Of a stretch of 64,000 bases of DNA, positions 8,255 to 19,958 are shown piece by piece. Position 1 is the stretch's first letter; every line of letters starts with the position of its first letter. The notes beneath the pieces were generated by a model. The model was not told where the DNA came from, did no database searches, and was given only the letters and a program-made list of their open reading frames with translations. This DNA comes from Haliea sp963974125 (GTDB lineage Bacteria; Pseudomonadota; Gammaproteobacteria; Pseudomonadales; Halieaceae), in assembly GCA_963974125.1 (NCBI GenBank), contig CAXBCH010000020.1, forward strand, positions 1 through 64,000, in the 5' to 3' direction. The translations under genes and the position numbers were made by a program.

Positions 8255-8542
8255 CTACGGCCGGTCATTCGGTTTTTTTCGGCCCTCTTCCAGCCCACGG
8301 CGATAGGCCTCGTCCGCATCCTGGTGTTGATGTTCGCCGTGACCTTTCTCTCCGTGACCGTGCCCGCCGTGGCCCTTGTGCATAAAGAGGTGCATCAGTG
8401 GGCACAGCAAGATAATCAGAAAGGGGAGATACGGGAGGACATGAGCGCCGTGTTCCATAAAGAGAAAATAGAGTGCGGCGCCAATCAGTGTGAGCGTTGC
8501 CAGACCGTGAAGGCTGGTCCAGTATCCGGGTTTGCTTGCCAT
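8255..8542 (-). CDS. DUF2933 small membrane protein with His/Gly tail (paralogue 2)
   Basis: Protein of 95 residues with two hydrophobic helices, the DUF2933 core (YLPFLIILLCPLMHLFMHKG), and a His-rich segment (HGGHGHGEKGHGEHQHQ) before an acidic/basic end. Members are regularly found next to copper-transporting P-ATPases. The His-rich face suggests metal binding, but no activity is known. Start ATG at 8542 with an AGGAG ribosome site. It lies 51 bases downstream of the ATPase gene and is very likely in the same transcript. Confidence 0.85.
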   Translation of the reverse strand: MASKPGYWTSLHGLATLTLIGAALYFLFMEHGAHVLPYLPFLIILLCPLMHLFMHKGHGGHGHGEKGHGEHQHQDADEAYRRGLEEGRKKPNDRP

Positions 8543-8593
8543 TGGGCATCTCCTGTGCCGCCCGTTAAGCGGCGCTGTTAAATTAGTGCCAGG

Positions 8594-10900
8594 TTATTTA
8601 TCCACATTCAGTTTCACCCGCTTGAGGCGCAGTGAGTTGCCGATCACTGACAGGGAGCTGGTGGTCATGGCGATGACTCCGATCATGGGGTGCAGCAGGC
8701 CCACCGCGGCAATGGGGATGGCCGCCAGATTGTAGAACCAGGCCCAGAACAGGTTTTCGACGATCTTGCGGAAGGTGGCGCGGGACAGGCGAATGGCCTC
8801 CACCACCTTTGAGAGCTCGCCTTTCACCAAGGTGACATCCGCCGCTTCAATGGCGACATCAGCGCCGGCGCCGATGGCGATACCCACATTGGCCTGTTTC
8901 AGCGCTGGGGCGTCGTTGATGCCGTCACCAACCATCGCTACCAGCTGGCCATACTTTTCCTGCAGCTTCTTGATGGCGTCTACCTTGCCTTCCGGCAGGA
9001 CACCCGCCAGCACCTCATCGATACCGACCTGACTCGCCACGTGGCGCGCGGTGCGCTCGTTGTCACCGGTGATCATGACGGTGTGAATACCCAGCTCATG
9101 AAGCGCGGCAATGGCGGCTTTCGAATCTTCCTTGATGGTGTCGGCCACAGCGACAATGCCGGCGGCACGATCGCCGGCGGCCACCAGCATGGCGGTCTTG
9201 CCTTCGTTTTCCAATCGAACCATCGCCTCCTCGAGGTCGCCCAGCTCGATGTTCGCTTCGTTGAGGAGCCGGCGGCTGCCGACGCGAATGAGCTGGCCGT
9301 CGACCCGGCCTTCCACGCCGCGCGCGGTAATGGCCCGGAAGTCGGTCACAGTAGGAATTTCCTGGTCCTTTTCCCGAGCGCCGGTCACGATGGCCTGGCC
9401 CAGGGGATGCTCTGAGCCGGCTTCCACCGACGCCGCAAATCTGAGTACATCACTCTCGTTAAAGTCAGCGGCGGCAATGACATCGGTGAGGGCGGGTTCG
9501 CCTTTGGTGATGGTGCCGGTCTTGTCGAGGACCACCGCCTTGATGTCCTTGAGAGACTGAATGGCTTCGCCCGATCGGATCAGCACACCGATCTCGGCGC
9601 CCAGCCCCGAACCCACCATGATGGCGGTGGGGGTGGCAAGCCCCAAGGCGCAAGGGCAGGCAATCACCAGTACCGCCACCGCCGACAGGATGCCCGCCAT
9701 CAGCGGTGATATTGTCGGGTCGACCCAGGGTAGAAAGCCGGCCCCCCAGTAGAGGATGGGGCGCAGTGCATCAGCAAACAGCAACCACGCCACCAGGCTC
9801 GCCAGGCTGATCAGGATTACAGCCGGGACGAACTTTGCAGTCACCTTGTCGGCGAATTCCTGGATGGGCACCTTGGAGCCCTGAGCCTGCTCCACCAGTC
9901 GAATGACCTGGGACAGGAAGGTGTCGGCGCCCACCCGGGTGGCGCGCACCTGGAGCATGCCTTCATTGTTGATGGTGGCGCCGATCACCGCGTCGCCGGG
10001 CCCTTTCTCCACCGGAACGGACTCGCCAGTGGCAATGGATTCATCCAGATGGCTGTTACCCTCGACGATCTCGCCGTCAGTGGGTACCTTGGCGCCGGGC
10101 CGGACCACCATGATGTCCCCCACCTGGAGCTCTGCCACCGGTACTTCCACTTCCTGCCCATCCCGCAACACAGCTGCTGTTTTTGCGCCCAGTTTGAGGA
10201 GCTTTTTGATCGCCTGCGACGCCCGCCCCTTGGCCCGGGTTTCCAGGTACCGGCCCAGCATATGGAAGGTCATGATGGTGGCAGCCATCTCGATAAAGGA
10301 GGTCATGGGGTAGACAAAACCCACCAGCCCGATCAGATAGGGAGGCAAACTCCCCATGGAGATGAGGACATCCATATTGGCGGTGCGGTTGGTGAGGGAA
10401 CGCCAGGACGAGCGGTGGGTAGCCCAACCACCTTTAAGGAACACCACCGGAAAGGCGAGCAGAGCAACCAGGATCAGATAACCAGGCACCGGCACCCATA
10501 GCATGTGGACCATCATCAGTACCATGATCAGGGTCGCGGGTATGGCGGCGAACCACAGGCGCTTCCATGCCTGTTCAAGATAGCGTTCATCGACCGCCGC
10601 GTCCGCTTCCGAATCCCGTTGCTCTCGGTTTTCGCTGACGCCTGCCACCTCGTAACCCGCTCGCTCAATAGCTTCTTTGATCGTCTCCGCGCCCGCCTTT
10701 TCCGGATCAAAAAGAACCGTCACCTTGTGATTGGCGATATTGGTGGAAATATCGGTAATACCGGCGAGGCGCTTGACGGAACTGGAGACAAGCCCGGCAC
10801 AGTGATCGCTGCCCATGCCCGGTACCAAAAGCTGGATCGATCCACTATCCCCTGACGGATCGCGGGCATGTGACTGCGGTGAAAGTGACTGTTTATCCAT
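8594..10900 (-). CDS. copA: Cu(I)-type P1B ATPase
   Basis: Copper-translocating P-type ATPase of 768 residues. Order of features: one N-terminal HMA domain; paired membrane helices; actuator with TGES; the CPC membrane motif in ACPCALGLATP; phosphorylation loop DKTGTITKGE; the SEHPLGQAI His-Pro motif; hinge GDGINDAPAL; and two final helices ending in the Asn/Ser-rich segment usual for Cu(I) exporters. The HMA loop reads GMGSDHC, so the first Cys of the usual CxxC is Ser and only one Cys is left, which is odd. The ATG at 10900 with a GGAGAA site is preferred over the upstream GTG/ATG. It exports Cu(I) from cytosol to periplasm. It is 32 bases downstream of the MerR gene and controlled with it. 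Confidence 0.93.
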   Translation of the reverse strand: MDKQSLSPQSHARDPSGDSGSIQLLVPGMGSDHCAGLVSSSVKRLAGITDISTNIANHKVTVLFDPEKAGAETIKEAIERAGYEVAGVSENREQRDSEADAAVDERYLEQAWKRLWFAAIPATLIMVLMMVHMLWVPVPGYLILVALLAFPVVFLKGGWATHRSSWRSLTNRTANMDVLISMGSLPPYLIGLVGFVYPMTSFIEMAATIMTFHMLGRYLETRAKGRASQAIKKLLKLGAKTAAVLRDGQEVEVPVAELQVGDIMVVRPGAKVPTDGEIVEGNSHLDESIATGESVPVEKGPGDAVIGATINNEGMLQVRATRVGADTFLSQVIRLVEQAQGSKVPIQEFADKVTAKFVPAVILISLASLVAWLLFADALRPILYWGAGFLPWVDPTISPLMAGILSAVAVLVIACPCALGLATPTAIMVGSGLGAEIGVLIRSGEAIQSLKDIKAVVLDKTGTITKGEPALTDVIAAADFNESDVLRFAASVEAGSEHPLGQAIVTGAREKDQEIPTVTDFRAITARGVEGRVDGQLIRVGSRRLLNEANIELGDLEEAMVRLENEGKTAMLVAAGDRAAGIVAVADTIKEDSKAAIAALHELGIHTVMITGDNERTARHVASQVGIDEVLAGVLPEGKVDAIKKLQEKYGQLVAMVGDGINDAPALKQANVGIAIGAGADVAIEAADVTLVKGELSKVVEAIRLSRATFRKIVENLFWAWFYNLAAIPIAAVGLLHPMIGVIAMTTSSLSVIGNSLRLKRVKLNVDK

Positions 10901-10932
10901 GGCAGCTTCTCCGATTCCCTTTTGCTGTCTGT

Positions 10933-11349
10933 TCACGATGAGGTGGCATCGCAAAATTCTTCAATCAGATGACAGATCATGTCTCCGGTTGGTGCTCGGT
11001 CCGGTTTCTGACTCCAGGTTTCGACCGCGTTGAGCATGCGCTGCCGCAATCGTGCGGTGTCCTGAAAGCTTTTTTCGTTCTCCTCCAGTCGCTGCTGGAT
11101 CAGCCGTCTAGCCAGCGGACAAGGGGAGTCGCCGTGTTCGGCGGTACGGAGGATCTCGCCAATATCATCTACCGAGAACCCCAATTGTCTGGCGCTCAGG
11201 ATGAAACCCAGTAGGCGCCTGTCCTTCGGGCTATATTCCTTGTAACCGTTGGAAGGGCTCTTCGCCGGCTGCAGGAATCCAATACGCGTGTAGTAACGCA
11301 CGGTATCCCCGGTCACGCCAAGCGTCTTGGCCAATTCATTGACGCGCAT
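10933..11349 (-). CDS. MerR-family metal-responsive regulator
   Basis: Regulator of 138 residues. The N-terminal winged helix (MRVNELAKTLGVTGDTVRYYTRIGFL) binds DNA, then a dimerisation coiled coil follows, and the metal-loop region contains Cys77 (DSPCPLARRL), Cys126 (DMICHLIEEF) and Cys133. The arrangement resembles CadR/PbrR/CueR-like sensors of soft metals; the exact metal cannot be read from this. ATG at 11349 has a GGAGG site; three extra codons upstream are in frame. First gene of the minus array and next to copA. The promoter at 11467-11497 has the 19-bp spacer and central dyad typical for MerR control, so autoregulation and control of copA are likely. Confidence 0.88.
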   Translation of the reverse strand: MRVNELAKTLGVTGDTVRYYTRIGFLQPAKSPSNGYKEYSPKDRRLLGFILSARQLGFSVDDIGEILRTAEHGDSPCPLARRLIQQRLEENEKSFQDTARLRQRMLNAVETWSQKPDRAPTGDMICHLIEEFCDATSS

Positions 11350-11466
11350 GCAACACATCCCCTCCGGCGAACGTCTCTCATGATGCTAGCTGCAGATCTC
11401 CAGTCAGACCATGATCTGTGTTAAGTCGCCAGGCAATAGACCCGCCTTTCAATGCTTTTGCCCCAC

Positions 11467-11497
11467 AAGATAGACCTGTGTCCAGGACACAGGTCAA
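11467..11497 (-). promoter_or_regulatory. MerR-type promoter/operator for the minus-strand copper array
   Basis: Read on the minus strand: -35 TTGACC (11492-11497), a 19-bp spacer, then -10 TATCTT (11467-11472). The region 11473-11495 is a perfect 23-bp dyad (11-bp arms around one base, GACCTGTGTCC and its complement). Over-long 19-20 bp spacers with the operator lying between -35 and -10 are the hallmark of promoters activated by MerR-family proteins through DNA untwisting. The start of the merR gene lies about 110 bases downstream. Confidence 0.75.
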
Positions 11498-11691
11498 GTC
11501 CGTGCTTGAGCTATCGAGGTACTGCAATATCCTGCTTTGTGGCTATCATCCGTCCTCGCCTCGTTCCACCAGGGCTGGCGCCGTAAACAACCGTCAACTG
11601 GGGTTGTGATTTCAACTTTCTCTAGCATCACAAAACCTCAAGCTATTCCCGCTCATCATAGAAGGGACCCCTTTCTGCAGCATGACGCATC

Positions 11692-11709
11692 GATTACAAA
11701 GATGTAATC
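11692..11709 (+). promoter_or_regulatory. GATTACA-N4-TGTAATC operator, candidate CopR/CusR-type box
   Basis: A perfect 7-bp inverted repeat with a 4-bp spacer, followed by a partial half site (GGTAATC, 11714-11720) and a consensus -10 TATAAT at 11742-11747 without a good -35. This arrangement fits an activator-dependent promoter of the copper/silver response-regulator type that drives cus/cop efflux genes. It would drive the plus-strand array starting at 11875. No two-component regulator is encoded in the window. Confidence 0.6.
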
Positions 11710-11874
11710 TTTTGGTAATCTTCCTGTTGTCTCTACTTTCTTATAATTGGCAACGAAAAGGCTCTATTCGTGACTGATGCCGAGGGGATAAGCGTAAAAC
11801 AGGTGGAGATTGATCTATCGTCAAGCCCAACGACGATTCGGCACAGCTAAGGGTGCGGTTAGGTGATCTGGAAT

Positions 11875-12243
11875 ATGCGTGGTGTAGTTCTACTGACAAT
11901 GTCGCTGTTGTGGCAGGTCTCTGCCGCTGCGGCGCCCACGTGTTGCTCTATGCGCGAGGACGCGGGCAGTCTGGTCTCGATTTACCAGGACGCTGCAAAA
12001 CACCTCGCTCACGAGGTAAAAGGTCATGCCGACGACGAGCACCAAAGCAGGGGGAATTGCTGTGGTACCGAGATATCAGGAAGTGGTTGCCTCATGCCGG
12101 GTTGTGCCTTACCCATACAGTTGGTAACCCCGACCATGATCGCACGAGGTGCTTCGAGCATTCGTTCTACCGGCATCGCTTTTTATCCCGTCGTCTATCC
12201 CCGGGCGCCGGTTTTCCCACTTCTAAGGCCTCCCATCGCCTGA
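11875..12243 (+). CDS. small secreted Cys/His-rich protein, putative metal-binding
   Basis: Protein of 122 residues with a signal peptide (MRGVVLLTMSLLWQVSAAAAP). A mature Cys/His-rich region follows: CCSM, then HLAHEVKGHADDEH, then CCGTEISGSGCLMPGCALP. It ends in a Pro-rich tail, PLLRPPIA, a C-terminal type often seen in small proteins that precede copper or czc-type RND operons. The family has no recognised name here. ATG at 11875 preferred; a GTG four codons upstream is possible. It is the first gene of the plus array, now cut off from the DUF411-tolC-cusBA genes by an IS insertion 34 bases after its stop. Metal buffering or sensing in the periplasm is inference. Confidence 0.65.
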   Translation: MRGVVLLTMSLLWQVSAAAAPTCCSMREDAGSLVSIYQDAAKHLAHEVKGHADDEHQSRGNCCGTEISGSGCLMPGCALPIQLVTPTMIARGASSIRSTGIAFYPVVYPRAPVFPLLRPPIA

Positions 12244-12277
12244 TTTCACGGGCGCAATCCGTTCTAAATCCCGTTAA

Positions 12278-13423
12278 GGAAGCGCTGAACAACCAATGAT
12301 TTCCGTCGCGCAGAGATTAAATTGGTGATTTCTGGTCATACATCCCCCAGTTTCGGGCTTCTTCTCGCCTCGCTGCCGGGTAATTCCCGTGCAGCGGGCG
12401 TACTAACCCTATGTTGCGAGGTACGGCCTGGCACGCAGCAGGTTGGTGAAGGCCGCAAGTACTATCAGCCGGTCCTGATTTTTATGCAGCCCCCGATAGC
12501 GAACTTTGCTATAGCCGAAGGTTCGCTTGATGGTCAGGAACAGGTGCTCGACTTTGGCTCTGATACTGGCTTTCATCCTCTCAACCTTATGCAGCAGACT
12601 GTTTTCGGGGAGTTGGGCACGGCGTCCGGTACGCATGGTGACTTCCCAGTCGTCCGATCGGCCCTGATGTTCCTCGCGCTTCTCAATGCCTGTGTAACCA
12701 GCATCTCCCCAGACTATTTTTTCATTACCGTGCAGCAGTTGGTCCGCTACGGCAATGTCACTGACATTGGCGGGCGTGGTAGCGACGCTGTGGATCAGGC
12801 CAAAGGTCTCATCGACACCGATGTGCATCTTCATCCCAAAGTGCCATTGGTTTCCCATCCTGGTTTGATGCATCTCGGGATCACGTGCATTGTCTTTGTT
12901 TTTGGTCGAACTCGGCGCAGCGATAATAGTGGCATCCACGATGGTCCCTTCCTTGAGCGCGAGCCCCTCCGCAGCCAAGTGTTGGTTGACGGTATCGAAG
13001 ATGACCTGGCCCAGGCCGCGCTTCTCGAGGAAATGCCGGAAGTTCAAGATGGTGGTTTCGTCGGGGATACGCTCCGACAGCCTAAGGCCAGCAAAGCGAC
13101 GCATCGATTCCAACTCATACAGTGCGTCTTCCATGGCCGGGTCACTGACGTTGTAGAACAACTGCAGGCAGTGCACCCGCAACATGACAGGCAAGGGGTA
13201 AGGCGGGCGGCCATTTCCACCCCGGGGATAGTGCTTGCGGAGCTTCTTCTCCAGCTTGGCCCACGGAATGAGCGCCTCCATGCGCTCCAGGAAGATTTCG
13301 CGCCGGGTTTTGCGCTTCTTGTTGGCAAACTCGGCTTCGGCGAAGGTCATCTGGGTCATGGTGACATCCTGCTGCTGGGAGACGGCCTATTATCGCAAGA
13401 TTCCGGACTTTTTCAGAGTATGC
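12278..13423 (-). mobile_element. IS5-family insertion sequence, about 1.15 kb, TTAA target duplication
   Basis: The element holds one transposase gene and is bordered by imperfect inverted repeats: left GGAAGCGCTGAACAAC, right end in reverse complement GCATACTCTGAAAAAG, 11 of 16 bases alike. It is flanked directly by TTAA at 12274-12277 and 13424-13427. A 4-bp YTAR target fits the IS5 group. It is inserted between the secreted Cys-rich protein gene and the DUF411 gene, in opposite orientation to them. Boundaries were found by eye, so they could be off by a few bases. Confidence 0.7.
12409..13359 (-). CDS. IS5-family transposase
   Basis: Complete DDE transposase of 316 residues. The N-terminal DUF772-type domain includes WAKLEKKLRKHYPRGGNGRPPYPLPVMLR and is followed by PDETTILNFRHFLE. 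The catalytic core has IVDATIIAAPSSTKNKD (first Asp), KMHIGVDETFGLIHSV, then VWGDAGYTGIEKRE (second Asp), and a C-terminal KVEHLFLTIKRTFGYSKVRYRGL with the catalytic Glu region. Length and motifs are those of the IS5 group. No stop or frameshift is seen, so the element may still be active. Transcription is opposite to the efflux genes around it. Confidence 0.93.
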   Translation of the reverse strand: MTQMTFAEAEFANKKRKTRREIFLERMEALIPWAKLEKKLRKHYPRGGNGRPPYPLPVMLRVHCLQLFYNVSDPAMEDALYELESMRRFAGLRLSERIPDETTILNFRHFLEKRGLGQVIFDTVNQHLAAEGLALKEGTIVDATIIAAPSSTKNKDNARDPEMHQTRMGNQWHFGMKMHIGVDETFGLIHSVATTPANVSDIAVADQLLHGNEKIVWGDAGYTGIEKREEHQGRSDDWEVTMRTGRRAQLPENSLLHKVERMKASIRAKVEHLFLTIKRTFGYSKVRYRGLHKNQDRLIVLAAFTNLLRARPYLAT

Positions 13424-13514
13424 TTAAGGTACCCCCGTCCGGAAGGATAGGAGCATTACAAAAACTTATGGCTGTAACCCGAGTTTCATTGGCGATTTGT
13501 CGCCGGAGGCAAAT

Positions 13515-14030
13515 ATGAAGTTGTTGCGATTGAAAGGTCTCACGTTGGGCCTAATCATCTTCCCCCTGCTGGCTGCCTGTAGCGAGGATTCGAATGACCG
13601 GCTGACAACAGGCGTTGCCGGTACAAAGAGGGTGGAAGAATTCACCGTCTACAAGCAGCCCACCTGTGATTGCTGCAAGAAGTGGATGTCTCATCTTGAA
13701 GAAGCGGGTTTGAATACTACCGCGAACCAGACCACAGATCTATATGCCATCAAGGTTCGATACCAGATCGCACCCCGCTACCAGTCTTGCCACACCGCCG
13801 TGTCGTCTCGGGGTTATGTTTTCGAAGGGCATATTCCCCCCCGCTACATTCAGGCCTTCCTGGCAAATCCGCCAGGTGACGCCATCGGGCTTGCGGTGCC
13901 CGGCATGCCGCTCGGCAGCCCCGGTATGGAAGTAAGCGACAGATTCACACCCTATCAGGTGCTGCTGCTGAAAAAAGACGGTGGCAGTGAAGTGTTCGCC
14001 AGCGTCGAGAGCGCGGCGCAGCAATATTAG
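13515..14030 (+). CDS. DUF411 metal-binding lipoprotein
   Basis: DUF411 protein of 171 residues. It has a lipoprotein signal (LIIFPLLAACSED), then the family core with a CDCC motif (YKQPTCDCCKKWMSHL), a later Cys/His pair (YQSCHTA), and the C-terminal segment GLAVPGMPLGSPGME. DUF411 proteins bind metals in the periplasm and are common beside copper and silver efflux genes. The ATG at 13515 has a strong GGAGG site, so this start is preferred over the GTG 18 bases upstream. It is followed after 14 bases by the TolC-family gene, and it is now the first gene after the IS element. Confidence 0.9.
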   Translation: MKLLRLKGLTLGLIIFPLLAACSEDSNDRLTTGVAGTKRVEEFTVYKQPTCDCCKKWMSHLEEAGLNTTANQTTDLYAIKVRYQIAPRYQSCHTAVSSRGYVFEGHIPPRYIQAFLANPPGDAIGLAVPGMPLGSPGMEVSDRFTPYQVLLLKKDGGSEVFASVESAAQQY

Positions 14031-14044
14031 CGGGAAGAACAGCC

Positions 14045-15358
14045 ATGAAAGTAACCAGACACTTGCTACTGCTGATACTTGGTGCCGGTGCCGCCATTGT
14101 CAATGCACAGACAGTACACGAGGGATTGGCGCTGAACGAGGCCGTGGACATGGCCATCGCGGCAGATCCCTGGCTGACTGGCAGCCGCCATACCCAGGCC
14201 GCCTTGACCGATGAGGCGACCGCCGCCGCCACTTTACCCGATCCCAGAATGACTCTGATGGCCGGTAATTTTCCTGTCGATAGTTTCGATATCAATCAGG
14301 AGCCGATGACCCAGCTGTCCGTGGGCATCAGCCAAATGTTTCCCCGGGGCGACACGCTCGTGCTTGCGCAACGGAAGAAGCTGGAGCTGGCGCTACAACA
14401 TCCCCTGTTGCGGGAAGATCGTCGGGCCCGGGTAACGGCGACAGTGGCGCAGCTCTGGCTGGATGCGTACAACGCCCAGGAAAGCATCCGCGTGATAGAG
14501 CAAGATCGCGGTTTATTTGAACACCTGGTCGACGCGGCAGAGGCGAGCTATGCGACCGCCGTGGGTCGCGCCAGGCAGCAGGACGTGATCCGAGCCCAAT
14601 TGGAGCTGACGCGCCTGGAGGACCGCTTGACAGCGCTCAGGCAGCGACAGGAAACCGCGCAGATGCGCCTGTCTGAGTGGATTGGCTCGCGCGCCGACGA
14701 TCGGCTCACCTCGGCGCTGCCAACAGACTCGCCCGCCGCACAAGTGAAGACTCAAGATTCTGAACAGGAGTGGTATGAGCGGGTAAGCCATCATCCTACC
14801 TTGTTGGCATTGGACAAGCGTATCGAAGCCATGGACACCGATGTCGATCTTGCGCGACAGAAATACAAGCCAGAGTGGGGGCTGACTGCCCAGTATGGGT
14901 ATCGTGACCGGGACCTGATGGGTCGGGACAGGGCCGATCTGTTTTCCGTTGGCGTCACTTTCGATCTGCCTCTTTTCACGGCGAACCGGCAAGACAGGGA
15001 AGTCAGCGCCGCCGTTGGCCATGCCGAGGCGATCAGGACCGACAAGCAGTTGTTGATCCGCCGGTTGATGGCGGAGTTGGAAACGGCAACCGTAAACCTG
15101 GCGCGCCTTGACGAGCGGCACGCCCTTTACACCGATCAGCTGTTGCCGCAAATGTCTGAGCAGGCCGAAGCCGCGCTGGCCGCCTACAACAACGACGACG
15201 GCGACTTCGCCGAGGCTGTGCGCGCACGTATCGCCGAGCTGAATGCCAGGATCGAAGCGCTCGTCATAGCAGTGGAGCGCCAGAAGACCATCGTTCAAAT
15301 CAATTACCTGCTTGCCCGGGCATCGCCTGATTCCGCGCAGCCGGTGGACAACTACTGA
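14045..15358 (+). CDS. TolC/CusC-like outer-membrane efflux protein
   Basis: Outer-membrane channel protein of 437 residues with a signal peptide (LLLLILGAGAAIVNAQ) and two OEP repeats made of long helices. Recognisable segments are LPDPRMTLMAGNFPVDSFDINQEPMTQLSVGISQ and FSVGVTFDLPLFTANRQ in shortened form. It has no lipobox Cys at the N-terminus, unlike E. coli CusC. It should form the trimeric exit duct of the RND pump encoded by the next two genes. Spacing to the next gene is 9 bases, so the three genes are one operon. Confidence 0.9.
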   Translation: MKVTRHLLLLILGAGAAIVNAQTVHEGLALNEAVDMAIAADPWLTGSRHTQAALTDEATAAATLPDPRMTLMAGNFPVDSFDINQEPMTQLSVGISQMFPRGDTLVLAQRKKLELALQHPLLREDRRARVTATVAQLWLDAYNAQESIRVIEQDRGLFEHLVDAAEASYATAVGRARQQDVIRAQLELTRLEDRLTALRQRQETAQMRLSEWIGSRADDRLTSALPTDSPAAQVKTQDSEQEWYERVSHHPTLLALDKRIEAMDTDVDLARQKYKPEWGLTAQYGYRDRDLMGRDRADLFSVGVTFDLPLFTANRQDREVSAAVGHAEAIRTDKQLLIRRLMAELETATVNLARLDERHALYTDQLLPQMSEQAEAALAAYNNDDGDFAEAVRARIAELNARIEALVIAVERQKTIVQINYLLARASPDSAQPVDNY

Positions 15359-15367
15359 GGTATCGGG

Positions 15368-16622
15368 ATGAAGACGCTTTCAATGGGTCTGATGGGGGCC
15401 GCTTTCGGTGTGCTGATGGGGGCAGGCGGCACATGGTTGTTGAGTGGCTCCCAGGAAGACGGCGCCAAGGCGACTGACGGCGAGCGCGAACCGCTCTACT
15501 GGGTGGCGCCTATGGATCCGAATTACCGGCGCGACCAGCCTGGAAAATCGCCGATGGGCATGGATTTGATTCCAGTTTACAAGGAACAAGGTCGAGACAG
15601 TGAAGTTGGCACCATTCGTATATCACCGGATGTTGTCAACAATCTTGGGGTACGCACTGGCAATGTCGAATCGGGCCGCCTGCGTCTGGATGTCAAAACG
15701 GTGGGTTATGTGCAGTACGACGAGGACCGATTGGTGACTATCAGCCCCCGCGTAGAAGGCTGGGTGGAGACACTGCACGTCAAGGCGGTCGGAGATCCTG
15801 TCACGCGAGGCGAGCCGCTCTATGCGCTCTATTCTCCTACCCTGGTCAACGCCCAGGAAGAGTTGCTGCTGGCCTTGAAGCGGGACAATCCGGTTCTGAT
15901 TGGGGCTGCAGTGGAACGGTTGTCGGCCTTGCAGGTGCCGCGGGCAGATATCGAGCAGTTGCGTCAGACCCGGCAAGTTAGCCAGACGATCACCATCACC
16001 GCACCGCAGTCCGGTGTCATTGATAGCCTGGAGGTTCGCGAAGGGATGTTCGTGAAACCAGGGTCGAATTTGATGTCCATTGGCCAGCTGGAGCACCTTT
16101 GGGTTATCGGCGAAGTCTTCGAGCGCCAGGCGAGCCTCGTCAAGCCTGGCGATAAGGTCCACATGCAGCTGGACTACCTTCCTGGAAAGGAACTGTTGGG
16201 GCAGGTAGACTATGTTTATCCATCGCTCAACGAACAGACGCGCACCGCGCAGATTCGTGCGCGTTTTGACAACCCGGATGGTTTTTTGAAGCCGGGCATG
16301 TTCGCGCAAATGGTGATTAAAACCCAACCAGGAAGTGCAAATCTGTTGATCCCAAGGGAGGCGCTGATTCGCACGGGTAGTCAGGCGCGTGTGGTGCTGG
16401 CCTTGGGCGAAGGTAGATTCAAGTCCATTGCCGTCGATGTCGGACGCGTAGGTGAGCGTGAGGTGGAAATCCTTTCTGGTCTCAACGAAGGCGAGCGCAT
16501 CGTCACCTCGGCGCAGTTCCTGATTGATTCGGAATCCAGCAAGACGTCGGATTTCAAACGGATGTCACAAAGTGACGAGGAGCCTATTGAGCACCCCAGC
16601 CACGTCCATGGGGAGAGCGACC

Positions 16623-16630
<8 letters not shown>
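15368..16630 (+). CDS. CusB-like RND periplasmic adaptor with metal-binding N-domain
   Basis: Membrane-fusion protein of 420 residues. It has an N-terminal signal anchor (GAAFGVLMGAGGTWLL), then a heavy-metal-binding domain with the pattern YWVAPMDPNYRRDQPGKSPMGMDL, where the Met residues are likely Cu/Ag ligands. A split lipoyl/barrel-sandwich domain and helical hairpin follow, then the beta-barrel domain. The C-terminus is His-rich (HPSHVHGESDHD). It joins the CusA-like pump to the TolC-like channel and hands metal to the pump. The end overlaps the start of the pump gene by 8 bases. Confidence 0.92.
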
Positions 16631-19745
<3,115 letters not shown>

Positions 19746-19958
19746 CATCCCACCTTATTTACTGTGCACTGGTGACACCATCAGCGCCATGATCAGATAC
19801 ATGGGAACGCGCCAGCTCAGATGTATAATTTTCAGCCATCAAGTCACCCATTGGGTGGTGTGGTCGCGGTGGCTGGATGTAAGCCAATCTTACTTGAGTT
19901 GTATGTGGAAGAGCGCTTTGAGTTTTCCGCTTGATTGCGCTGGCGAACCCTGCCCGCT

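Noticed and set aside
12322..13518. 398-codon plus-strand frame across the IS element
   Set aside because: Antisense to the IS5 transposase. The IS ends and target duplications explain the segment.
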